A DNA stretch of 5,551 nt from the NCBI GenBank assembly GCA_031287585.1, contig JAITST010000129.1, positions 1 to 5,551 of the forward strand, read 5' to 3'. This DNA is from Planctomycetaceae bacterium (GTDB lineage: Bacteria; Planctomycetota; Planctomycetia; Pirellulales; Thermoguttaceae). Both the position numbers and the translations under genes were made by a program. The notes beneath the pieces were generated by a model. It did not search any database and was not told the origin of the DNA. It worked only from the letters and a program-made list of their open reading frames with translations. This document shows, piece by piece, positions 1 through 5,551 of the stretch. The first letter of the stretch is position 1. Every line of letters begins with the position of its first letter.

Positions 1-1
1 G

Positions 2-763
2 GAATTGTTGCGGTTAGAGCAAGTTGTATCCGAATACAATGCCGATGTGCGGTATTATCAATCGGCGTTCGAGACGGCTGTACAAACAGAACAATTTCAT
101 CAAGAACGTGTCAACCAAGCGAGACAAAGTGTTGAGCAAGCGGAATATACTTTGTCTTATCGTCAAGCACAGGTGTTGGAAGGTGAGGAAGGTAATATGC
201 GCTATCCGAATTGTGACTACGAGGCAATGAATGCGGCACAAGCAAGAAGCGAGTTAAATGAAGCAAGACACGAACTCGAAAGAGCGACTGCAGACCGAAT
301 GAAAGTTGAGCGGCAAGTTGAAGAGATGCAGCAATTGCTCTATCAAGTGAAACAACTGCAAGAGCAAACGCAAGCGGCTTTGAGAGTCCATTTGGCTAAA
401 ATTGACAGCGTTCTTGAAGCAACAACAAGCCGTCTGACAAAAGCCGAACAAGAGTTAGGCGGGTACTTAAACACTTCCACGCTTGGGGCTGTTATGACAG
501 CGTCTAGTAAAGGATTCGCTGCACCTTCGCAAGCGGTACAAATCGGTTTAGCGGTTGCGGAAACGGCAAGGATGATAGCAACCCCGCCCGGAACCGACGA
601 CGTTATTGCACAAGGAGTACAGGCAGTTGCGAACGGAGCGGCTGCCGCTATGGGAGGGTTTATGGAAGCAACTATCCGGCAACACGGGACAAACGCGGCT
701 ACGAACCTTCAAAACTTACAAATACAACAAGCGATTACCGAAGGAGGCAAAGATAATGTTTGA
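2..763 (+). CDS. Coiled-coil Gln/Glu/Ala-rich protein of unknown function (5' end probably outside window)
   Basis: I do not recognise this family. The frame is open to the left edge; a TTG at position 5 could start it, but a codon for Glu precedes it and no upstream sequence is visible, so it is best treated as 5'-partial. Counting from that TTG there are 252 residues. About residues 20-150 are a long charged helix rich in Q, E, A and R with heptad-like spacing, broken near residues 60-75 by a short GEEGNMRYPNCDY loop. Residues 150-225 change to small residues (Ala, Gly, Thr, Ser) with an AAAAMGG stretch, which may be a packed helical hairpin; hydrophobicity is too weak and mixed for a confident membrane segment. 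The tail, residues 225-252, is Gln/Asn-rich. No catalytic motif or signal peptide is visible. The gene overlaps the next by 8 bases, so the two products are probably made together and may bind one another. A structural, scaffold or secretion-linked role is possible but only a guess. Confidence 0.8.
   Translation, partial: ELLRLEQVVSEYNADVRYYQSAFETAVQTEQFHQERVNQARQSVEQAEYTLSYRQAQVLEGEEGNMRYPNCDYEAMNAAQARSELNEARHELERATADRMKVERQVEEMQQLLYQVKQLQEQTQAALRVHLAKIDSVLEATTSRLTKAEQELGGYLNTSTLGAVMTASSKGFAAPSQAVQIGLAVAETARMIATPPGTDDVIAQGVQAVANGAAAAMGGFMEATIRQHGTNAATNLQNLQIQQAITEGGKDNV
741..747 (+). promoter_or_regulatory. Strong Shine-Dalgarno site for the 68-residue gene
   Basis: AAGGAGG lies 8 bases upstream of the ATG at 756, inside the end of the preceding coding region. 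It decides the start of the small gene: the same frame is open upstream to an earlier ATG at 606, but that one lies deep in the preceding gene and the ATG at 756 has the near-perfect ribosome site. This is the only clear Shine-Dalgarno sequence before a gene in the window. Confidence 0.85.
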
Positions 764-962
764 CGAAATTTTAGGGAAATTATTGAGTACCGAAAATGTT
801 TTCAGAGAATCCGTGCGCGACGAATTCGGGACGCGAATGATAAGCAACCTGTTTGAACCGGTTCGTAACGAAACGAACGCGCTTGTGCTAATGCACGAAG
901 AGTTAGAAAATTCACTCATGAACTTTGAATCATTGCGTGCAGAAATTAAAGGGATTATGTAA
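756..962 (+). CDS. Small helical hypothetical protein, 68 aa, translationally coupled to upstream gene
   Basis: This gene encodes 68 residues beginning MFDEILGKLL and ending IKGIM. I do not recognise a family. The sequence is soluble-looking and almost entirely predicted helix: two amphipathic stretches (about residues 2-36 and 38-66) separated around NLFEPVRNETN, which suggests a helical hairpin. There are no cysteines, no catalytic motif, no signal peptide and no membrane segment. The ATG overlaps the stop of the previous gene (ATGTTTGA, 8 bases) and is preceded by AAGGAGG at good spacing, so the start is well supported and translation is likely coupled. The size and helical pattern would suit an adaptor, chaperone or small partner of the upstream coiled-coil protein, but this is inferred only from layout. 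Confidence 0.8.
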   Translation: MFDEILGKLLSTENVFRESVRDEFGTRMISNLFEPVRNETNALVLMHEELENSLMNFESLRAEIKGIM

Positions 963-977
963 AACCATATAGGCATT

Positions 978-1119
978 TCTAAAAACCTCAATTTTAACCG
1001 CAGAGTTCGCAGAGAAACGCAGAAATTTTATTTTGAAAATCTTTTGTAATAGAATAAGTTACAAAAAAATACTCCTCTGCGACTCTTTGTGTCCTCCGCG
1101 TTAAAAAAGAGTTTTTAGA
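978..1119. repeat. Long imperfect inverted repeat built of CGCAGAG-like heptads
   Basis: The outer ends match exactly: TCTAAAAAC at 978-986 pairs with GTTTTTAGA at 1111-1119, and TTTTAAC at 992-998 pairs with GTTAAAA at 1100-1106. Inside these, the left arm carries three heptads at 9-10 base spacing (CGCAGAG 999-1005, CGCAGAG 1008-1014, CGCAGAA 1018-1024). The right arm carries the complementary series (CTCTGCG 1075-1081, CTCTTTG 1083-1089, CTCCGCG 1094-1100). The centre, about 1025-1074, is AT-rich and holds a smaller perfect hairpin. No coding frame explains it. It could be a dispersed intergenic repeat (REP/MITE-like) or a transcript-end structure for the upstream pair, although no T-run follows a compact stem. 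Confidence 0.75.
1042..1066. repeat. Perfect 8-bp hairpin at the centre of the palindrome
   Basis: TTTTGTAA (1042-1049) and TTACAAAA (1059-1066) are exact reverse complements around a 9-base loop. The stem is AT-rich and so weak on its own. It sits at the centre of the larger inverted repeat, so it could be the tip of a long cruciform or RNA hairpin. Confidence 0.6.
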
Positions 1120-1153
1120 GATTTCTTTACAACATTTGCCCATTACCTGTCTA

Positions 1154-1182
1154 TTGTAATTAATTTTGAGATAGGTTAGAAT
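1154..1182 (+). promoter_or_regulatory. Candidate sigma70-type promoter upstream of hslV
   Basis: TTGTAA (1154-1159, 4 of 6 bases of the -35 consensus) and TAGAAT (1177-1182, 5 of 6 bases of the -10 consensus) are 17 bases apart, the optimal spacing. Transcription would begin near 1189-1190, giving a leader of about 45 bases before the hslV ATG. The region is AT-rich, so chance matches are possible. Its position between the palindrome and hslV fits a promoter for hslV and perhaps the kinase gene. Confidence 0.4.
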
Positions 1183-1234
1183 CATTGTCGCTGTTTGTAT
1201 AACTTTTTCAATTCTCACAACACAAAAAATAACT

Positions 1235-1753
1235 ATGACAACAATACTTTCAGTTCGGCATAATGGGAACGTCGCTATCGGCGGCGACGGGCAGGTAACT
1301 TTGGGTGACAGCGTAATGAAGGCGGACGCTCACAAGATTCGTACATTGCTCGACGGTAAAGTCATCACTGGTTTCGCTGGTTCTACCGCCGACGCGTTCG
1401 CTCTGATGGAACGTTTTGAAATTAAGTTGAAAGATTATCCGTCGAATACCGCGAAGGCGGCTACCGAACTTGCGAAGGAATGGCGTACCGACCGTGCGTT
1501 GCGGCGTTTGGAGGCAATGATGATTGTTGTTGACGCGTCGATTACGCTATTGTTGAGCGGAACGGGTGACGTAATTCAGCCGACTGACGGAATCACCGCC
1601 ATAGGCAGCGGCGGCAACTACGCAATCGCGGCGGCGCGCGCGTTGCTCGTACATTCGACTCTGTCGTCGAAAGAGATTGTCGAACACTCGTTGAAAATCG
1701 CGTCTGAGATTGACATATACACCAACGACAAAATCAGTGTGATGGAGTTGTGA
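1235..1753 (+). CDS. hslV: ATP-dependent protease proteolytic subunit HslV (ClpQ)
   Basis: HslV is the Thr protease core of the two-part HslVU (ClpQY) machine: two stacked hexameric rings in the cytosol that degrade proteins unfolded and fed in by the HslU ATPase. The product is 172 residues, close to the usual 174-180. It begins MTT, so removal of Met exposes the catalytic Thr1, and this fixes the ATG at 1235. In mature numbering the active-site set is complete: Thr1, Asp17 in GGDGQ, Lys33 in DAHKIR and Ser124 in IGSGG. Other family signatures are GFAGSTADAF (45-54), the ELAKEWRTDR helix (77-86), the GDVIQP strand (110-115) and the C-terminal IYTND...MEL end, which in this family contacts HslU. 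No Shine-Dalgarno sequence precedes the ATG; the leader is A-rich (CACAAAAAATAACT). hslU, usually adjacent, is not in the window on either side. Confidence 0.97.
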   Translation: MTTILSVRHNGNVAIGGDGQVTLGDSVMKADAHKIRTLLDGKVITGFAGSTADAFALMERFEIKLKDYPSNTAKAATELAKEWRTDRALRRLEAMMIVVDASITLLLSGTGDVIQPTDGITAIGSGGNYAIAAARALLVHSTLSSKEIVEHSLKIASEIDIYTNDKISVMEL

Positions 1754-1827
1754 GACTCAAATTGTAAGTACCCCAATAATGCGTGCGGTAGTATGTTTTG
1801 CCTCAACCCTCTTTTCTCATTCCTTCA

Positions 1828-1935
1828 ATGTTTGTCGCTGTTTGCCCACATTGTCTTACCAAGTACCAATTAAAGGGTTCTCTGATTGGTGAGGCGGCTT
1901 CTTGCAGGGCTTGCCATAAGACCTTTATACTTGTG
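1828..1935 (+). other. Zinc-ribbon coding segment (MJ0042-like) of the kinase
   Basis: This segment encodes residues 1-36, with CPHC and CRAC knuckles 16 residues apart, followed by HKTFIL. This spacing and the F(I/V)L ending match the short zinc-ribbon heads found on many planctomycete and deltaproteobacterial proteins. Zinc binding is inferred from the four cysteines. The ribbon may act as a recognition or redox-sensitive head, but its partner cannot be read from sequence. Confidence 0.75.
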
Positions 1936-4900
1936 GATACTATTGATAGCGATGATAATACTGTTACACAAATTGCCGGTGTTAGAACACAAACAGTTTC
2001 CGTCAATTCATCTGAAACTATTTCTGACCCCGCTATTTCGTATCGTATTTTGAGTGACGACGATGTAACGTTGATGGGCGACACGTCTCTCTCTATCAAC
2101 ATCCAGGACACCGACAGAATTTGGAATGTCGGTGATGTTATTCTCGGTACTTATGAAGTTATTCCGATTGCGCCGGGGATACCGTTTGCCGAAGGCGGAG
2201 TTGGTGTTGTTCATCATGTTTATCATCGTGAATGGGATATGGACTTGGCTGTTAAAAGTCCGAAGCCGGAGATTTTCAAAACTGAAACCGGCAAGTTGAG
2301 TTATGAACGTGAAGCACAAACCTGGATTGAACTTGGTTTACATCAGAACATCGTTACCTGCTACCTCGTTCGGCGTATCGACGACACGCCGCGTCTGTTC
2401 GCGGAGTTTGTCGGCGACGGAAACTTGCGTGATTGGATAAACGATGGTCGTCTTTATCTCGGTGACGAAACCGAGACGCTTGCTCGTATTGTCAACATCG
2501 CGATTCAGTTTGCGTGGGGGTTGCAACACGCTCACCGTAGTAAGTTGTTGCACCTCGACGTTAAACCGGCGAACGTTATGATGTCCGGTATGACTGCCAA
2601 AGTAACCGACTTCGGTCTCTCGCAAGGAGTCGCGTTCAGTCCCGAAGCGAGCGAACTTGCACAAAGTTTGCAAGCGAGCGGAATGACACCGGGTTTCTGT
2701 TCGCCGGAACAATTCGTGTTGTTCAATTCGCTGCAAAAAACCAACCAGCCAACGTTACCGACGATAACGTTGCAAAGCGATATATGGTCTTGGGCGGTGA
2801 GTGTGCTTGCGATGTTTTATGGTTGTTCACCGTGCCGCAAAGGTGGGCAGACCGCGAGAACAGTTTTGAAATTGTTACTGAAAGAAGAAAAACAACGAGA
2901 CAATAGACTCCCGATACCGCCTTCGATAATCGAACTGCTGTTCCACTGTTTCGAGGAGGAACCGTCGCGCCGCCCGGAGTCAATGGATGTTGTTGCCGAA
3001 CGTATGATAGCGATTTATCGTGAGATAACCGGTACTCATTTTCCACGCCGCAAGCCCGTCAGTACAACGTGGACACCCGATAGCATCAACAACCGAGCCA
3101 TTTCACTGCTCGACCTTAACAAACCAAACGAAGCGTTTTCGTTGCTCGCGCACGCAGCGAAAATGCACCCATGGCATCCTGAAGTTACGTACAACCAAAC
3201 GATGCTGATGTGGCGGCACGGACAGTTGACCGACATTGATGCCGCTGACCGTTTGGATACGTTAGTTAAAGCACGTCACGGTTCCGCGATAACACTTTTC
3301 GCACTCGGTTTGTTACAACGTGAACGCGGTAATCTGCAAATGGCGGCGGAAACATTTGATGCCGCGTTTGAAGTTGAAAATCGTAACGAAATCAAACGTG
3401 CCATAGCGTCAACAGCGAAACTAATTGACAAGTCGTGCCGCTGTGTTGAGAGAATAACGTTGCCGCAAGGTGTTGAGCAGGAGGTTTACATCGACAACAA
3501 GCAGACGCATATTCTATGTCAGTCATCGCCGAACGAATACTCAATATATGAAACGGCAACCGGTCAAAAGTACTATACGTTCAAAATCACGCCTGACAAC
3601 GACAAACGGTTGGCGTTGAGTGAGGATATGAGAATTGAACTTATCGCCAACAAACATCAGATTGCGATGCGTAAAGTTGGAACGAATACGGCGAAGATTT
3701 TGTTTCATCCGATTCAGTGGCGGCGGGTTGCGCAGCAAGGTGAGAACTCAGCACCGAAGAAAAGTACGTGGACAGCAATTGTTCGCGGTGCGGGAGTCAA
3801 AGTTTCCCCAAAAACAGAAGACGGATTGCGGAAGCCGCACGTGTTGTTTGGACATCGTGACAATATAACCGCTATTGACATCGAGCAATCGCAACGTTTC
3901 GCGGTGACTGGTGCGGCAGACCAAACGTTGCGTATTTGGGAATTGGAGACGGGACGTTGTGTGCGGACATTTACGTCACTCGGCGGCAGCGTTTACGGAG
4001 TTTACTTCGGCGGTACGGGCAAGTTTATTCTGTCGTTGATAGTCGGCGGCTCGATACGGTTTTGGAATGTTGAACTGTTATGCGAACAATCGTTTCGTTC
4101 GCCGTATTTTCTTTCGCACGTTTCAAGTTCGGAAGAAGTCGGCAGGCAGCAAGAGGAGATGAATCAGTGTTGCGAACGAATAAACGCGGCGGTTGAGACG
4201 AATGATTTCACAAACGCTTTATCGTTGATTGAACGCGCGAAGACGTTGCCGATGTGGGAATCGGTTCGTAGTTCGCAAGTCGATTGGTCATCGATAATCC
4301 GTCACTGCCAGCGTAAGTCGCTCGACGATGCTGTATGTACGACATCGTTGGTCGGACATCACGATGTTGTTTCGGCGGTGACGTTGTCGATTGATGGCTC
4401 ACTTGCCGCGTCGTGCGGGAAGGACAACACGATTCGCGTTTGGAATCTCGACGATAACAGTTGTAAGACGGTTCTTGAAGGGCATAACGATTGGGTGAGT
4501 TCAATTGCGTTCACCCAAGACGCGGCGTATATTGCGTCGGCGAGTTGGGATTCTACCGTTAGGATTTGGAGTTTGAAGACGTGTAAATGTTTGCGGACGT
4601 TTGGTGAGAAGGTGAAACAGATAACGCAAATCGCGATGGACAGGCAGGGACACTCTGTCGCGATTGCAAACGGTTCGGGCGGTATTATCGTTTGGAGTCC
4701 GATGCAGGATGTTATGGTGACAAGTTTTCAAGCCCATTATTGCGGCATAAGCGCGGTGTCGTATAGCCGTGACGGACGTTTCATTATTACGGGTAGTGAA
4801 AACGGTGATATTGCCGTGTGGGAATCGTTGACGGGGAAAAACGTTTGCAAGATTAACGTTCACAAATCGCCGGTGGTAGATGTTAGACTGACGACAGATA

Positions 4901-5433
4901 TTTCGCACGTGGTATCACTCGGACGCGGCGGAAGTCTGATGATGAACCGGCTTGCGGACGGAAAAATTGTTACAGATACAAGAGTTCATTCCGCAGATAC
5001 GTTGTCAATGGAATGTACGGCGGACGACCGTTTCGCGATAACAACGAGTAAAGACCGAAGAGTAAGTGTAACAAACCTGCAAACGAAAGAAACAAAACAA
5101 ATTGAAGGACATCCCGGGGCGGTGACAAGTTGTGCGTCAAACTTGTCGGGACAATGTTTGGTAACGGGATGCGAGGACGGGAAGGTAAGAGTTTGGCAAC
5201 TGTTCTGGGCGTTCGATTTTGAGGGCTGGAAAGATGATGTTGATAAAAAAGCGGAATCATACATAAAAACATTGTTGACATTATTCTGTCCTCAAAACGA
5301 TCCAACGTTCCCGCCAAAACTAGAACAGGAAAGCCGGCGCAGAATCCAATTAGAATTGGAATACAGAGGATTGGGAAACATAAAACCAGCCGCAGTAAAA
5401 GAATGCGTGGAGATAATGGTTAAGAAATGGTAA
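1828..5433 (+). CDS. Ser/Thr protein kinase with N-terminal zinc ribbon, TPR-like region and WD40 propellers
   Basis: This is a 1201-residue signalling protein. The ATG at 1828 is preferred because CPHC follows at once (MFVAVCPHC); an in-frame TTG at 1798 would add ten residues. Neither has a Shine-Dalgarno site. Residues 1-36 form an MJ0042-like zinc ribbon (Cys6, Cys9, Cys26, Cys29), followed by a low-complexity linker to about 97. Residues about 105-400 are a Hanks-type kinase: Gly loop AEGGVGVV (121-128), ATP Lys143 in AVK, helix-C Glu160 or 162, catalytic loop HLDVKPAN (242-249, Asp244, Lys246, Asn249), DFG 261-263, SPE 292-294, Asp318 in SDIW and the RRP Arg382. All catalytic residues are present, so it should be active; the catalytic loop is HLD, not HRD. 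Residues 415-530 look TPR-like. Degenerate propeller strands fill about 545-665. Clear WD40 blades start at 670 and 713, then a helical insert at 750-840, then seven blades at 841-1125. A short helical tail ends the protein. No membrane segment is visible, so it is probably cytosolic. Substrates are unknown. Confidence 0.93.
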   Translation: MFVAVCPHCLTKYQLKGSLIGEAASCRACHKTFILVDTIDSDDNTVTQIAGVRTQTVSVNSSETISDPAISYRILSDDDVTLMGDTSLSINIQDTDRIWNVGDVILGTYEVIPIAPGIPFAEGGVGVVHHVYHREWDMDLAVKSPKPEIFKTETGKLSYEREAQTWIELGLHQNIVTCYLVRRIDDTPRLFAEFVGDGNLRDWINDGRLYLGDETETLARIVNIAIQFAWGLQHAHRSKLLHLDVKPANVMMSGMTAKVTDFGLSQGVAFSPEASELAQSLQASGMTPGFCSPEQFVLFNSLQKTNQPTLPTITLQSDIWSWAVSVLAMFYGCSPCRKGGQTARTVLKLLLKEEKQRDNRLPIPPSIIELLFHCFEEEPSRRPESMDVVAERMIAIYREITGTHFPRRKPVSTTWTPDSINNRAISLLDLNKPNEAFSLLAHAAKMHPWHPEVTYNQTMLMWRHGQLTDIDAADRLDTLVKARHGSAITLFALGLLQRERGNLQMAAETFDAAFEVENRNEIKRAIASTAKLIDKSCRCVERITLPQGVEQEVYIDNKQTHILCQSSPNEYSIYETATGQKYYTFKITPDNDKRLALSEDMRIELIANKHQIAMRKVGTNTAKILFHPIQWRRVAQQGENSAPKKSTWTAIVRGAGVKVSPKTEDGLRKPHVLFGHRDNITAIDIEQSQRFAVTGAADQTLRIWELETGRCVRTFTSLGGSVYGVYFGGTGKFILSLIVGGSIRFWNVELLCEQSFRSPYFLSHVSSSEEVGRQQEEMNQCCERINAAVETNDFTNALSLIERAKTLPMWESVRSSQVDWSSIIRHCQRKSLDDAVCTTSLVGHHDVVSAVTLSIDGSLAASCGKDNTIRVWNLDDNSCKTVLEGHNDWVSSIAFTQDAAYIASASWDSTVRIWSLKTCKCLRTFGEKVKQITQIAMDRQGHSVAIANGSGGIIVWSPMQDVMVTSFQAHYCGISAVSYSRDGRFIITGSENGDIAVWESLTGKNVCKINVHKSPVVDVRLTTDISHVVSLGRGGSLMMNRLADGKIVTDTRVHSADTLSMECTADDRFAITTSKDRRVSVTNLQTKETKQIEGHPGAVTSCASNLSGQCLVTGCEDGKVRVWQLFWAFDFEGWKDDVDKKAESYIKTLLTLFCPQNDPTFPPKLEQESRRRIQLELEYRGLGNIKPAAVKECVEIMVKKW
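3838..5202 (+). other. WD40 beta-propeller coding region with helical insertion
   Basis: Residues 671-1125 of the kinase hold nine recognisable WD40 units, each with a GH-like start and a W-D-like end. The best ends are LRIWEL (701-706), IRFWNV (743-748), IRVWNL (869-874), VRIWSL (911-916), IIVWSP (953-958), IAVWES (995-1000) and VRVWQL (1120-1125). The units near 1006-1041 and 1048-1084 are degenerate and lack the Trp. A roughly 90-residue insert (750-840) with an ERINAAVETNDFTNALSLIERAK helix pair divides the first two units from the last seven. Seven units make one closed propeller, so the last seven probably form a complete one. The first two may close with the degenerate strands at residues 545-665. 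Confidence 0.8.
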
Positions 5434-5551
5434 GCATCCGTCAGAGAATAACTCGTCCCAATCTTTTCTGGCTGAACACGATTGAAAATTGTTTGTGTCG
5501 CGATGTAATCGTAACCCAAAATGCTGATTGTGGAACATCAAAAACGTATCG
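5434..5551. other. Unassigned right flank with opposing partial open frames
   Basis: No feature here is convincing. On the + strand an ATG at 5427 overlaps the kinase stop (ATGGTAA) and its frame stays open to the window edge, 41 codons beginning MVSIRQRITRPN. A GGAGA lies 13 bases before it, which is too far for a good ribosome site. On the - strand a frame is open from the edge to a TGA at 5443-5441, 36 codons ending QKRLGRVIL, which could be the C-terminus of a convergent gene. Both cannot easily be real. No strong terminator hairpin follows the kinase. Confidence 0.3.

Noticed and set aside
606..755. Upstream extension of the 68-residue gene to an ATG at 606, giving 118 residues
   Set aside because: The extra 50 codons lie wholly inside the preceding coding region in another frame, and the ATG at 756 has a strong, well-spaced AAGGAGG.
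978..1125. Rho-independent terminator for the upstream gene pair
   Set aside because: The stem is long and imperfect, with a 50-base AT-rich centre and no T-run directly after a compact GC-rich hairpin. It may still affect transcript ends.
994..1218. Antisense 74-residue open frame across the intergenic palindrome
   Set aside because: It reads straight through both arms of the inverted repeat and has no ribosome site; it is an accident of the repeat.
963..1234. CRISPR array or RNA gene in the intergenic region
   Set aside because: The heptads are far too short and close for CRISPR repeats with spacers, and no tRNA-like cloverleaf or other known RNA pattern is visible.
1798..1827. TTG at 1798 as the kinase start
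   Set aside because: It has no ribosome site and would add ten residues (PQPSFLIPS-type) before the zinc ribbon, which normally begins within a few residues of Met. It remains possible.
2338..2736. Antisense 132-residue open frame opposite the kinase domain
   Set aside because: The + strand here encodes unmistakable kinase motifs, and the antisense product is low in hydrophobic core and unlike any fold.
4501..4908. Antisense 135-residue open frame within the WD40 region
   Set aside because: Its Arg/Thr/Asn-rich product has no domain-like pattern and it mirrors a strongly coding region; the frame is a by-product of the CG-rich codons opposite.
5292..5541. Antisense open frames overlapping the kinase 3' end
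   Set aside because: Most of their length lies opposite the conserved C-terminal tail of the kinase, and they lack a ribosome site.

Overview
The window reads as chromosomal DNA from a free-living or host-associated bacterium, most likely of the Planctomycetota or wider PVC group. The main reason is the 1.2-kb-codon protein at the right, which joins an N-terminal zinc ribbon, a Hanks-type Ser/Thr kinase, TPR-like helices and WD40 propellers; such fusions are typical of planctomycetes. Supporting signs are a mid-range GC content, start codons mostly without a Shine-Dalgarno sequence, and a long CGCAGAG-type intergenic inverted repeat. No sequence search was possible, so the phylum is an inference.

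Layout, all on the + strand. (1) Left edge to 763: the C-terminal 253 codons of a coiled-coil, Gln/Glu/Ala-rich protein of unknown function whose start may lie outside the window. (2) 756-962: a 68-residue helical protein, coupled to the first by an 8-base overlap and a strong AAGGAGG site. (3) 963-1234: a 272-base intergenic region with a long imperfect palindrome (about 978-1119) built from CGCAGAG-like heptads, then a plausible sigma70 promoter. (4) 1235-1753: hslV, the proteolytic subunit of the HslVU (ClpQY) protease, with all key catalytic residues present but no hslU next to it. (5) 1828-5433: the 1201-residue zinc ribbon/kinase/TPR/WD40 protein. (6) 5434-5551: a short right flank with open frames on both strands, neither convincing.

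The first two genes are clearly one translationally coupled unit. hslV and the kinase are co-directional, 74 bases apart with no visible terminator between them, so they may be co-transcribed, but no known pathway links them. The hslV/kinase block is separated from the upstream unit by the palindrome and the promoter.
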